Assembly (NCBI GenBank): GCA_007556525.1
Contig: SWJS01000002.1
Span: 339,380-403,379, forward strand
Length of the DNA: 64,000 nucleotides
DNA from: Lysobacteraceae bacterium CU05-9
GTDB taxonomy: Bacteria; Pseudomonadota; Gammaproteobacteria; Xanthomonadales; Xanthomonadaceae
Direction of reading: 5' to 3'
Shown one piece after another: positions 27,678-36,503 of this stretch. How positions within the stretch are numbered: position 1 is the first letter of the stretch; every line of letters starts with the position of its first letter. Both the position numbers and the translations under genes were made by a program. Below the pieces are notes generated by a model. The model had not been told where the DNA came from and did not search any database. It worked only from the letters and a program-made list of their open reading frames with translations.

Positions 27678-29630
27678 ATGACTGAACAGCTGATCTACCC
27701 CGTCCCCGATGATGTGAAAGCGAAGACGCTTGTGACCCGCGAACAATACGATGCGGATTACGCCAGGTCGCTGAATGATCCCGACGGCTACTGGCGCGAT
27801 GTGGCCGATACGTTCGAATGGTTTAAGAAGCCAACGATTATCAAGAATACGTCTTTCGACAAGGACACGTTCGGTATCAAGTGGTTCGAAGACGGCGAGA
27901 TGAATGTGACGGTGAATTGCATCGACCGTCATTTGCGCAAGGGTCAAGGCAATAAGATTGCGTATATTTTTGAACCGGATTCGCCTCGCATGGCGTCGTA
28001 CTCGGTGACTTATCGTGAGTTGCACGATCGCGTGAATCAACTCGCGAATGCGTTGCGTGCGTTGGGTGTTGGCAAAGGCGATCGCGTCGCCATCTACTTG
28101 CCGATGATCATTGAAGCACCGGTTGCGATGCTGGCGTGTGCGCGGATTGGTGCGATACATATGGTGATTTTTGCGGGGTTTAGTTCGCAGTCGATTGCCG
28201 ACCGTGTGCAAGACTCCGGCGCGAAGTTGATCATCACCGCCGACGAAGGTCACCGCGGCGGCAAGCATGTGCCCTTGAAAGCAAACGTGGATGCCGCATT
28301 GAAGCTGCCGGGCACCAATTCGGTTGAAACGGTCTTGGTTGTGCGTAACACGCATGCTGCAGTCAACATGCAGATGCCGCGTGACCGATGGTACGACGAA
28401 GTGATCCGCAATCAATCGGTCGAGTGCGAACCGGAAGTCATGAATGCGGAAGATCCGTTGTTTATCTTGTACACATCCGGTTCAACGGGCAAACCGAAAG
28501 GTGTCCTGCACACCTGCGCAGGCTATTTGATTTACGCGGCGCATACGCATCGTTTGGTTTTTGATTTGCGTCCTGACGATGTGTTCTGGTGCACGGCGGA
28601 CGTCGGTTGGGTGACGGGGCATACGTATGGCGTTTACGGCTCGCTTGCTAACGGCGCGACGTCCGTGTTGTTTGAAGGCATTCCAACTTATCCTTCCGTT
28701 CGTCGCACTTGGGAGATTGTCGATAAGCATCGTGTGACGATTCTTTATACGGCGCCGACGGCGATCCGTTCGTTGATGCGTGAGGGCGAGGAAAATGTGA
28801 AGTTCTCCGAGCGCACGTCGATTCGTTTGCTGGGCTCGGTCGGTGAGCCGATCAATCCGGAAGCGTGGCGTTGGTATTACGAAGTCGCGGGCGATTCGCG
28901 TTCACCGATCGTCGACACGTGGTGGCAAACAGAAACCGGTGCAACATTGATTGCGCCGTTGCCGGGTGCTGTTGCATTAAAGCCAGGTTCTGCAACGTTG
29001 CCGTTTTTCGGTGTGCGTCCTGGCATGGTGTCTTCCGAAGGTGAGTTGCTTGACGGTGCCGTTGAAGGCAACTTGGTCTTGCTGGATTCCTGGCCGGGCC
29101 AGATGCGGACGATCTTTGGTGATCATGCGCGGTTTTTTGAAACTTATTTCACGACGTATCCGGGCATGTACTTCACCGGCGATGGCGCGCGTCGCGACGA
29201 AGATGGTTATTACTGGATCACCGGCCGCGTCGATGACGTGATCAACGTGTCCGGTCACCGCATCGGCACAGCGGAAGTGGAGTCGGCATTGGTGGCACAT
29301 CCTTCGGTCGCCGAAGCCGCGGTCGTTGGTTTCCCTCATGATCTGAAGGGTCAAGGATTGTACGCCTACGTGACGTTGATGGAAGACGCTGAGGGTTCTC
29401 CCGACTTGGCCACGGAGTTGGTCAAGTCCGTGCGCTCAACGATCGGTCCCATCGCGATCCTTGATCACATCCAGTGGGCACCGGCATTGCCCAAGACTCG
29501 CTCCGGCAAAATCATGCGCCGCATCCTCCGCAAGATCGCCGAAGGTGAAATTGGTGCGTTGGGTGACACGTCGACGTTGGCGGATCCGGCGGTGGTCGAC
29601 ACCTTGGTGGCGGAGCGGAAGAATGCGTAG
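27678..29630 (+). CDS. acs: Acetyl-coenzyme A synthetase
   Basis: A 650-residue adenylate-forming enzyme that activates acetate to acetyl-CoA. The phosphate-binding loop [15 protein letters not shown] is near residue 263, DTWWQTETG near 411 forms the AMP and acyl pocket, and the C-terminal [11 protein letters not shown] near 605 holds the Lys that is acetylated to switch such enzymes off. Tryptophan in WWQTETG is the residue that favours acetate over larger acids. The stop is followed directly by a short copy of the dispersed CACAATTG repeat. Confidence 0.93.
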   Translation: MTEQLIYPVPDDVKAKTLVTREQYDADYARSLNDPDGYWRDVADTFEWFKKPTIIKNTSFDKDTFGIKWFEDGEMNVTVNCIDRHLRKGQGNKIAYIFEPDSPRMASYSVTYRELHDRVNQLANALRALGVGKGDRVAIYLPMIIEAPVAMLACARIGAIHMVIFAGFSSQSIADRVQDSGAKLIITADEGHRGGKHVPLKANVDAALKLPGTNSVETVLVVRNTHAAVNMQMPRDRWYDEVIRNQSVECEPEVMNAEDPLFILYTSGSTGKPKGVLHTCAGYLIYAAHTHRLVFDLRPDDVFWCTADVGWVTGHTYGVYGSLANGATSVLFEGIPTYPSVRRTWEIVDKHRVTILYTAPTAIRSLMREGEENVKFSERTSIRLLGSVGEPINPEAWRWYYEVAGDSRSPIVDTWWQTETGATLIAPLPGAVALKPGSATLPFFGVRPGMVSSEGELLDGAVEGNLVLLDSWPGQMRTIFGDHARFFETYFTTYPGMYFTGDGARRDEDGYYWITGRVDDVINVSGHRIGTAEVESALVAHPSVAEAAVVGFPHDLKGQGLYAYVTLMEDAEGSPDLATELVKSVRSTIGPIAILDHIQWAPALPKTRSGKIMRRILRKIAEGEIGALGDTSTLADPAVVDTLVAERKNA

Positions 29631-29665
29631 TGTCACGATTGTGGAAGATTGCCACAATTGGGACA
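29631..29665. repeat. Dispersed palindromic intergenic repeat, copy B (degenerate)
   Basis: Directly after the acs stop, TGTCACGATTGTGG and GCCACAATTGGGACA form an interrupted inverted pair related to the TGTCACAATTGTGACA core of copies A, C, D and E. Confidence 0.5.
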
Positions 29666-29748
29666 TCGCGGTTTGACCTAGGTTGAGCCCATCGGAAAAT
29701 GTCGCTGTGTGATAATTGGTTTTGAACGCTTAGCAGGAGTTTCAGCGC

Positions 29749-30063
29749 ATGGCACTGATCCGTTGTCCGGAATGTAACCAGCGTGTGTCCGACACGGCGC
29801 CGCGGTGTCCGAGTTGCGGCTATACGTTGCAGGTCGCGTCGGCTGCGCGTCCGCAGATGGTCATGGTGCGCGAATGGAATCCGGGCATCGCTGCGGTGTT
29901 GAGTTTATTCATCCCCGGCGCAGGTCAGTTGTACAAGGGCAAAGTTTTCGCGGCGATTATTTGGTTTCTCGCCGTCGCAGCGGGTTACGCGATGTTGTTT
30001 GTGCCGGGGCTGATTTTGCACTTGTTCTGCATCATCAATGCGGCATCAGGCCGGGTGGACTGA
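29749..30063 (+). CDS. Zinc-ribbon membrane protein
   Basis: A 104-residue protein: an N-terminal zinc ribbon with two C-x2-C pairs (CPEC near residue 6, CPSC near 20), a short linker, and two membrane helices. The segment GIAAVLSLFIPGAGQLYKGK resembles TM2 and DUF5683-type domains. Function unknown; such proteins are common and often single-gene. GGAG lies upstream of the ATG (AGCAGGAGTTTCAGCGC). Confidence 0.8.
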   Translation: MALIRCPECNQRVSDTAPRCPSCGYTLQVASAARPQMVMVREWNPGIAAVLSLFIPGAGQLYKGKVFAAIIWFLAVAAGYAMLFVPGLILHLFCIINAASGRVD

Positions 30064-30081
30064 CGCCGCACTTTTGACGGG

Positions 30082-30939
30082 TTAGGCGAGCGTGCCGAAC
30101 TTACCGGCGTTGAAGTCGTGAATCGATTGGATGATTTCCGCTTGGGAATTCATTACAAAAGGTCCATACCCCACGATCGGTTCGTCGATCGGTTCGCCGG
30201 ATAGCAGCAACAACTTTGCGTCACTGTTCGCTTCGATGGTTACGTCACTGCCTTCGCGCGAGAGTGATGCGTATTCGGTCGCACGCAACACGGCCTCACC
30301 ATTCACCATCACCGTGCCGTCGAGCACGACGATGATCGTAGTCCAACCTTCCGGTTGTGGCAACGTCGCCGTAGCGCCGGCTTGCAACCTGACATCCAAC
30401 ACATTCATCGGCGTGTAGGTGTTGGCGGGACCGCGCGTGTCGTTGAAAGAACCGGCGATGACTCGCACGGTGCCGTTTTCGATTGCAACGGATGGGATGT
30501 CCGTCGAAGTGATGGCTTGGTAGTGGGCTGCGGTTTTTTTGGCAGAGGCTGGAAGGTTCACCCAAAGCTGCGCCATCTCGAAAGGACCACCCTTGCTCGT
30601 GTAATCAGGCGAGTGGAATTCGGAGTGGATGATGCCATCGCCGGCGGTCATCCATTGGACGTCGCCCTTGCCGATCACGCCGCCGTTGCCGGTGGAATCG
30701 CGATGCTCGACTTCGCCGTCATAGACGATCGTGACCGTTTCAAAACCCCGGTGCGGATGACTGCCCACACCGCGACGTTTCGTCGTCGGCTCGAAATTGT
30801 ACGGCGCTGCATAGTCCAACATCAAAAACGGCGTCCGCGCGTCGGCACCTTCGTTGTAGCCAAACAAACCGTGGACTGGGAAACCGTCGCCAACCCAATG
30901 GCGAGCGGGGGCTTGGTGGGTGCTGAGGATTTTTTTCAT
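30082..30939 (-). CDS. Pirin family protein
   Basis: A 285-residue bicupin. The metal-binding residues sit in GSHPHRGFETVT near residue 60 and in GIIHSEFHS near 103, the typical His-His-His-Glu set. The protein is complete. Bacterial pirins include quercetin 2,3-dioxygenases and regulators of central metabolism; which role applies here cannot be said. Faces the zinc-ribbon gene tail to tail. Confidence 0.88.
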   Translation of the reverse strand: MKKILSTHQAPARHWVGDGFPVHGLFGYNEGADARTPFLMLDYAAPYNFEPTTKRRGVGSHPHRGFETVTIVYDGEVEHRDSTGNGGVIGKGDVQWMTAGDGIIHSEFHSPDYTSKGGPFEMAQLWVNLPASAKKTAAHYQAITSTDIPSVAIENGTVRVIAGSFNDTRGPANTYTPMNVLDVRLQAGATATLPQPEGWTTIIVVLDGTVMVNGEAVLRATEYASLSREGSDVTIEANSDAKLLLLSGEPIDEPIVGYGPFVMNSQAEIIQSIHDFNAGKFGTLA

Positions 30940-31001
30940 GGGTTCAGTTTAGGCGCGCGGCGGCGTTGCAACAATCCACGTGCGTGAGATGGAGTGTTGC
31001 A

Positions 31002-32791
31002 TCAACGGAATGCCGCCAATCGTAGAGCATTGGTGATGACGGATACTGACGACAACGACATCGCGAGTGCTGCGATCATCGGTGAAAGCAGCAAGCCGAA
31101 CACCGGATACAGCACTCCTGCAGCGACTGGAACGCCGAGGGCGTTGTACAAAAATGCAAACGACAGATTTTGTTTCATGTTGCGCTGAGTGCGTAACGCG
31201 ATGTCGCGTGCGGTTGCGATGCGTCGGAGGTCGCCCTTGATCAACGTGACTTGTGCAGAGGACATTGCGACGTCGGTGCCCGTGCCCATCGCGATGCCAA
31301 CGTCGGCGGCAGCGAGTGCTGGCGCATCGTTGATGCCATCGCCGACCATTGCGACGCGGTGACCTTGAGATTGCAATGAACGAACGAGATCGACTTTGGC
31401 GGAAGGCCTCATCGCACTTCGACGGTCGTATCCTTGATTTTGTCGGCGACGATCAATGCGCCTGCAAACGAATCATCCACCGACACATACAACGCAGTGG
31501 CACCCGAAGCGAGTTCCGACGCGACATCAACAGAAGAAACGTCACCAACGAACGAAGCATTGCCAACTGACACGCGATGACCGTCAACGATGCCACGCAC
31601 ACCTTGACCTGTGACCGATTCAAACGAAGACACTGGCAACAACAGCGACGAATTAGCCGCGAACAAAGCTGCCGCATACGGATGCTCACTGCCCTGCTCC
31701 AGCGATGCAGCATAACGAAGCAACTCCGCTTCTGAAATGGAAACTGGCACGGCACGAACGAAGGAAGGACGGCCTTCGGTTAAGGTGCCTGTTTTGTCGA
31801 CGACTAACGTATCCACTAACGACAACGCCTCAATCGCCGCGGCATCCTTAAACAAAACACCCGCCCTCGCCGCCGACCCTGTCGCCACCATCACCGACAT
31901 CGGCGCGCGCGAACGTTGCGCAGCTGCAACCAACGAAACGATCTGTGACAAAACAGACGCCGCACCGACCGCAGACGCCCGCATCACAAACGAACCCGTC
32001 GTGTTCATCGATCCTCCAATCACAGCATCACCAACATCACGCGACACCGGCAACGACTCACCCGTCAACATCGACTCATCGATTGACGACGCACCCGAGA
32101 CGACAACACCATCGACAGGCACGCGCTCACCAGGACGCACACGCAATTCATTACCAACGATGACGTCGCTCAAGGGAACGTCTTTCTCTACGCCATCGGA
32201 AGAAACTAACCGCGCCGTTGTCGGTTGCAAGCCGAGCAATGCACGCAGGGCCGATCCAGTTTTGGAACGGGCACGCAATTCGAGCATCTGCCCAAGCAAC
32301 GTCAACGAAATGATCATCACCGCCTCTTCGAAATAAACATTGACGCGACCATGCGTCACGAAGGACGCCGGGAACACATCAGGCGCCACCGTCGCAACGA
32401 TGCTATACAAAAACGCCGCAATCACACCCGTCCCAATCAGCGTGAACATGTTGGGGTTGCGAGTTTGGATGGAGCCAAACCAACGCTGCAGGAATGGCCA
32501 CCCCGCCCACAACACAACCGGCGTCGCAAGCAGCAACTCGACCCACGATCTCATCGACGCACTCCAAGACGGCACGACGTAATCGCCAAACATCGCGAGC
32601 ACGAACACGGCCAACGTCAGCGGCAATGACCACCAGAAGCGTCGGCTGAAATCGATCAGTTCCGGATTTTCTTCCTCATCCGCCGACGGCATTTCCGGCT
32701 CAAGCGCCATTCCACAAATCGGACACGTACCGGGATGATCCTGCCGAATGTCCGGATCCATCGGACAGATGTACATCGTGCCCGCGGGCAT
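31002..32791 (-). pseudogene. Copper-translocating P1B-type ATPase, broken by two internal deletions
   Basis: Homologous to Cu(I)-exporting ATPases of the YHS type. It opens with a CPMDPDI...CPICGM metal motif and has the TGES actuator motif and the [11 protein letters not shown] phosphorylation motif. Near 31899 the protein jumps from AAQRSRAP to MSVMVATG, so about 70 residues are missing in frame, including two membrane helices and the CPC ion-binding motif. Near 31410 it jumps from KDTTVEV to [10 protein letters not shown], losing about 38 residues with the TGDN motif and shifting frame. The remainder ([20 protein letters not shown] and the last helices) continues in another frame to 31002. 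Transport activity is not expected. Confidence 0.85.
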
Positions 32792-33022
32792 TTACTCGAC
32801 AACACGATCCTCAATCGGTATCAAATATTTGTCGGGCTCTGCCGCAAACTTCTCGCGGCATTTCAGATTGCAAAAATAAAACGTCGTCCCATCATGCTCA
32901 TGCGTTCCACCTTTCGGCGCCGCAACGTTGACGTTCATTCCGCACACGGGATCCTTCGCAGCTTCCGGCGCGGCGGTGGCGTCGTTGGTGTGACAACAAT
33001 TTTTGTGTTCGTGCTTATCCAT
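32792..33022 (-). CDS. YHS-domain metal-binding protein, split from the ATPase
   Basis: About 76 residues: a His/Cys-rich N-terminus (HEHKNCCH), then a YHS domain (DPVCGMNVNV ... YFCNLKCREKFAAEPDKY). In related ATPases this domain is fused to the N-terminus of the pump. Here one TAA stands between them, in the same frame, and the ATPase ATG follows at once. So it is either a nonsense mutation in a fused gene or a natural two-gene form. The ATG at 33031 lies inside the predicted -10 box; the ATG at 33022 is therefore preferred, which would leave almost no leader. Confidence 0.75.
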   Translation of the reverse strand: MDKHEHKNCCHTNDATAAPEAAKDPVCGMNVNVAAPKGGTHEHDGTTFYFCNLKCREKFAAEPDKYLIPIEDRVVE

Positions 33023-33030
33023 GCCCACCA

Positions 33031-33061
33031 TGGTAAACCTTGGACATTAGTCCAGAGTCAA
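33031..33061 (-). promoter_or_regulatory. CueR/MerR-type copper promoter
   Basis: On the minus strand: -35 TTGACT (33061-33056), a 19-bp spacer, and -10 TTACCA (33036-33031). The spacer carries the dyad CTCTGGACTAATGTCCAAGG. Over-long spacing with a dyad between the boxes is the hallmark of MerR-family promoters, and the sequence resembles copA promoters bound by CueR. The CueR-like gene at 36813-37205 is the likely regulator. Confidence 0.75.
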
Positions 33062-33111
33062 GCTCACCAGCGGCACGCTATTTGCGAAATTGAAATGTGT
33101 TTGTTCAGGTT

Positions 33112-33197
33112 GAATTCGAGAAAAAAATCAAAATAACCATTTATTTGTACAAAATTTTGTATTTTTTTTAAGTTATTTGAGATTATTTCTCGAATTC
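33112..33197. repeat. 86-bp imperfect palindrome at the end of rloB
   Basis: GAATTCGAGAAA (33112-33123) and TTTCTCGAATTC (33186-33197) are perfect 12-bp arms. The exact centre is the 14-bp palindrome TACAAAATTTTGTA (33148-33161), and the stretch between is partly symmetric (AAAATAAC/GTTATTT). The right arm encodes the last residues of RloB. Confidence 0.8.
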
Positions 33198-33695
33198 GAA
33201 CAATTTCAGCAATGCGTCGAGGTAAGCAAATCTCTCCCTCGAGTCAATAATGTCAGCTATCAGAATCTGGCTTCCATAAAGCGTTGGGTCTTGCGCTTCG
33301 CAGCCGAAGGTACTCCTAAACGTTCGCTTGCAGTCTTTAGTGTTTTTCCCCGCAGCCGAAACTCCGACGATGCCCAACAATAACGCCTCAAAGCATGGCT
33401 CACTTAACACGACCTCAATTCCTGCTTTTCGGGCTATTGTCGCTTGTCGGTCATCCCAATCTGTGTCGGAGTCGACCAAGACTGCTTTCAGGTCGTAGTT
33501 TCCACTAAGCCGAACGGCGCGATCAATGACATGCGCTGCACCCTTTCCATTGGCATTTCGTATCGTTACCTGAGGACCACGCCTTTCCCGCGTCAGCGAT
33601 CTTTTTAAATACGAAAGAAAATTTTCCTCGGCTTTCCCCTCCGCGACCACCAGAAGGGTAGTTCGAATTTCCCTGGTATTACGCTTTCGACTCAT
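33183..33695 (-). CDS. RloB-domain protein
   Basis: A 170-residue protein with a Toprim-like opening (LLVVAEGKAEENFLSYLKRSL) and an acidic motif AVLVDSDTDWDD near residue 95, which fit the RloB family. RloB proteins are encoded beside AAA ATPases in restriction and anti-phage loci, and their role is probably nucleolytic. Its start overlaps the ATPase stop by four bases (ATGA). The last codons lie inside the 86-bp palindrome. Confidence 0.78.
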   Translation of the reverse strand: MSRKRNTREIRTTLLVVAEGKAEENFLSYLKRSLTRERRGPQVTIRNANGKGAAHVIDRAVRLSGNYDLKAVLVDSDTDWDDRQATIARKAGIEVVLSEPCFEALLLGIVGVSAAGKNTKDCKRTFRSTFGCEAQDPTLYGSQILIADIIDSRERFAYLDALLKLFEFEK

Positions 33696-34897
33696 AACTG
33701 CGGCACAGCTCCTAATGCGCCGCTTTCGTATTTAGCCCTTAAGTTATCATCCGCCCTTAAGCCGGTGATGTCGTCTCCCCGAACGGCAATACTTTCGTTA
33801 TCAACCTTCTCGATAAAGTAAGCATGAAATCTCTCGAAGTGATCGAGCAATATGGATGCGTGTGTGGAAAAAATTAGCTGCGCGCCGAAAGCATTGAGCT
33901 TTGAGTCATCGAACATACTTGCAAGATTCAATGCAAGCTCCGGATGCAGCTCTGAATCCAACTCGTCGATCACGGCAACTGCGCCTTGTTCCAATGCGTA
34001 TATTAGCTTTCTAATCAAATGAAATGCCGCGCGCGTACCACCGGACTCTTCATCAAACGGAATCAATCCAATGATTCCCTCGTCCGTTTCGTGGACACCG
34101 AGCAATCGATAACGAGCGGACACGTTTCCTGCGTTGGGAATTTCTTCGACACGAATGTCTTTAATGCCAACATCCCACTTACGGACCTCTGAGATAATCT
34201 GTTCGCGCAGCTTCTCATTCTTGCCGAACTGGTTGATATCGCTGATTTCAGCAAGTCGCCTAGTTATTAAGTTGTCACGCAAATCAGAGTTGGCGGAGGG
34301 AAGATTTGAAATCAAATCGAATGGTAGGACGGCTCGCGCTTCGTCAACGCCAAATTGACGAGCAGCAGAGAGAAACGAAACGTTGGGTCTAATATGCCTA
34401 GCCTCCCGAGAAGGGAAACCAAAGCCCTGTTGCTTCACCTTGTACGATGAAGTCGACTTGTCGAAGTCACGAATGAATACATAGCGGAATCGCTGACTTC
34501 TGCGGTACAACGCTTCATGCATAACCATCTTTGGAGTCAAAGATAATTCGTAGCGCCATAGCTCGCCGTTCGAATCCTCCATAAGAATCTCGAATTCGGA
34601 TACCGCATCAGTCGGACTCGCAAAATGTTGATTTAGCGGTATCAACTCGTCCGGCTCCAGATCCGAAAAAGAATCTTTGGTAAACCATTCGAGAAATTGC
34701 AGCGCTTTGAGAATCGCAGTCTTGCCGGAACCGTTCGCACCAAACAACGATGTAGCAGTCGCGATAAGAACATCATCCGCACGAGACCTTCGAACCCATT
34801 TACGTGATTTCATGGCTTTCGACCGCGGGACCTCGAAAGAGATCGTTGACTCCTCGAAAAAACTTTGAAAGTTCGAAACGGAGAAATAGTGCAGCAT
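33692..34897 (-). CDS. AAA ATPase, RloA-like (AAA_15/AAA_21)
   Basis: A 401-residue ABC-like ATPase of the OLD/RloA group. Walker A is FGANGSGKT near residue 53, the signature ESGGTR is near 287, Walker B is VAVIDELDSELHPE near 313, and the H loop is STHAS near 346. The C-terminus (AKYESGALGAVP) matches the family ending. Paired with RloB, it resembles in layout the two-gene PARIS system (AAA_15 + Toprim DUF4435), although the partner here is RloB. Base composition is richer in A+T than in neighbours, pointing to transfer. A dyad at 34936-34953 lies just upstream. Confidence 0.85.
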   Translation of the reverse strand: MLHYFSVSNFQSFFEESTISFEVPRSKAMKSRKWVRRSRADDVLIATATSLFGANGSGKTAILKALQFLEWFTKDSFSDLEPDELIPLNQHFASPTDAVSEFEILMEDSNGELWRYELSLTPKMVMHEALYRRSQRFRYVFIRDFDKSTSSYKVKQQGFGFPSREARHIRPNVSFLSAARQFGVDEARAVLPFDLISNLPSANSDLRDNLITRRLAEISDINQFGKNEKLREQIISEVRKWDVGIKDIRVEEIPNAGNVSARYRLLGVHETDEGIIGLIPFDEESGGTRAAFHLIRKLIYALEQGAVAVIDELDSELHPELALNLASMFDDSKLNAFGAQLIFSTHASILLDHFERFHAYFIEKVDNESIAVRGDDITGLRADDNLRAKYESGALGAVPQL

Positions 34898-35199
34898 GAT
34901 CTAATTCCAAGGAATTTATTGAATAAACATGATTATGTACAAACTTTTGTACAAATTTACATTTATTTTGAATTTTTCTTCAGTTTCAAGCTGAATGACC
35001 ACCTAGATGGGTGACGATAGCCAGTAAAAGGAGTCATTAGGTGAAAGGCTTTCGGAACCTCAAAAAGCCCGAAGCCTCGACTAAAAGATCGAGGCTTGTG
35101 CGCCGACCAGGAACTGCCCGGTCCACTTTGTTAGATTAATTCTATTTTTTGTGTGATCGGTAAGCAACCAAGCAGAATCAAATATGAAAATCTGCACTA
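34898..35199. other. Intergenic region upstream of the RloAB pair
   Basis: No gene seen. Besides the dyad at 34936-34953 it holds a perfect 9-bp stem AAGCCTCGA (35072-35080) / TCGAGGCTT (35089-35097). Next to it is CAAAAAGCCCG, which on the minus strand reads CGGGCTTTTTG, so a minus-strand terminator is possible. Composition changes from A+T-rich to GC-rich near 35030, which could mark the edge of the transferred segment. Confidence 0.5.
34936..34953. promoter_or_regulatory. TGTACAAA dyad upstream of the RloA-like gene
   Basis: TGTACAAACTTTTGTACA is symmetric in all but the two central bases. It lies 39 bp before the ATPase start and shares its TACAAA..TTTGTA core with the palindrome at the other end of the pair. 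It could be an operator for self-regulation or a cassette end. Confidence 0.55.
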
Positions 35200-35961
35200 A
35201 TGCGCCCACTCATCATCGCACTATGTCTCGCACTCAGCGGCTGCGCGTCGGTGGTGAACCAATTCGTCTACACGCCGACGAACATGCCGGAACCAGCGCA
35301 ACAATGGGCGCAAAACAACGACGCAACCACATTCCAAGTCACCACCGATGACGGCGTCACGCTCACGGGCATGCGACTCGCGCCGAAGGGCACGCCGCGC
35401 GACACCATCCTCTACTTCCACGGCAACGGCGGCAACTTGATCAAAGCCGCGACGTTTGTGAAGCCGCTACGCGATAGAGGCTATGACGTTTACGTCGCGA
35501 CGTATCGCGGATACAGCGGCAACGCGGGAACGCCGAGCGAAGTGGGGTTGATGAAGGATGCGGGCGCGTTTTTGAAAGAGATCAACGTCAAACCGATCGT
35601 CATCGGGTTCTCGTTGGGTGGCTCGGTCGCGCTGCAATTAGCCGCCAAAACAGACCTCAAAGCCGTCACCACCATCGGCGCATTCACATCGCTGCGGGCC
35701 ATGACTAAAGTGCCAACGTTGACCGACGACCGCTACGACAACATCGCGGCGATCAAGCAGATCACGGAGCCGGTTTTGTTAGTGCATGGAACGAAGGACC
35801 ACGTCGTGCCGTTCAAGCAGAGCCGGCTGCTCCGCGAAGCCGCGGTGAATCACAATGTGAGACTGTACCGACTGGAGGGCGCTGATCATGAGATTGATGC
35901 GGAGGTTTTTGCGGAGTTATTCGACGAGCAGATGTCGCAGCTGCCTACGAGCGTGAAATAA
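35200..35961 (+). CDS. Alpha/beta-hydrolase lipoprotein
   Basis: A 253-residue hydrolase with a lipoprotein signal (LALSGC lipobox, Cys near residue 15). The nucleophile elbow is GFSLGG near residue 135, the catalytic Asp lies in HGTKDHVVP near 196 and the His in GADHE near 229. An oxyanion-hole motif YFHGNGGN is near residue 72. It resembles the BEM46/serine aminopeptidase-like group of periplasm-facing hydrolases. Substrate unknown. Convergent with the HTH gene at 36147. Confidence 0.87.
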   Translation: MRPLIIALCLALSGCASVVNQFVYTPTNMPEPAQQWAQNNDATTFQVTTDDGVTLTGMRLAPKGTPRDTILYFHGNGGNLIKAATFVKPLRDRGYDVYVATYRGYSGNAGTPSEVGLMKDAGAFLKEINVKPIVIGFSLGGSVALQLAAKTDLKAVTTIGAFTSLRAMTKVPTLTDDRYDNIAAIKQITEPVLLVHGTKDHVVPFKQSRLLREAAVNHNVRLYRLEGADHEIDAEVFAELFDEQMSQLPTSVK

Positions 35962-35997
35962 GAGTAACGCGGGTGTCGATGGTTGTAATTGACGGTG

Positions 35998-36095
35998 TTA
36001 GAAACGTAGCAAAACGCAACCATTCCGCAACCAAGACGGTTCTAATTGTCACAATTGTGACAGCCGAAAAAAAAAGCGACACATCCCGGCGTGCG
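35998..36095. repeat. Dispersed palindromic intergenic repeat, copy C
   Basis: AACGTAGCAAAACGCAACCA, then CCGCAACCAAGACGGTTC and TTGTCACAATTGTGACAG, then GCGACACATCCC. Copy D at 36670-36755 repeats this with only a few changes. It lies between convergent genes. Confidence 0.85.
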
Positions 36096-36146
36096 AGCCG
36101 CGCAAGCAGGCAGCCGGGACATCCGCTGCCAGGTAACCGAAAGCAA

Positions 36147-36464
36147 TCAGTCCAGCTCAGCGAGATGTTTAACCGTTTCCGGGTGCTTCTCAACCAGCCG
36201 AATGAGCGTCGTTGCCTGTGCGTTGGGGCGAGCGCGATCCTGCTCCCAATTCTCGAGCGTCCGTGGGTTGGTGCGCAAGTAGGCCGCGAAGACCGCAGCG
36301 GACATGTTCAACTTCCGGCGAATTCGAATGACATCCTTACCCGTCAACGGCTTCAGAGGCTGGTAATAAACGACGTGAGTTCGAAGCGTGATTTTGCCGG
36401 CTTGATGATCCGCAATGGCATTCAGGCCTTCCATCAGTTCGTCAAAAAGCTTTCTCTTTGCCAT
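36147..36464 (-). CDS. HigA-like XRE regulator/antitoxin, no toxin partner seen
   Basis: A 105-residue protein with an N-terminal linker (KRKLFDELMEGLNAIADHQAGKITLRTH) and a C-terminal Xre helix-turn-helix (IRRKLNMSAAVFAAYLRTNPRTLENWEQ), typical of antitoxins paired with RelE/HigB-type toxins. No toxin frame lies on either side, so it appears solitary. A dyad TACGCAAGTTACGTA lies on the minus strand at about 36503-36517, a likely self-regulatory site. The start is open: ATGs at 36503, 36500 and 36464 and GTGs between are all in frame. Confidence 0.75.
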   Translation of the reverse strand: MAKRKLFDELMEGLNAIADHQAGKITLRTHVVYYQPLKPLTGKDVIRIRRKLNMSAAVFAAYLRTNPRTLENWEQDRARPNAQATTLIRLVEKHPETVKHLAELD

Positions 36465-36503
36465 CAATGCCGGAGTCACCACGAAAACACCTGGAATCAT
36501 CAT

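Noticed and set aside
29636-29665. Terminator of acs
   Set aside because: The inverted pair has no T run and matches the dispersed repeat better.
33183-34897. The ATPase-RloB pair as a retron or PARIS system
   Set aside because: No reverse transcriptase lies nearby, and the partner fits RloB rather than DUF4435.
35041-35160. tRNA remnant or attachment site near 35.1 kb
   Set aside because: The 9-bp stem does not fit a tRNA arm and no integrase gene is in the window.
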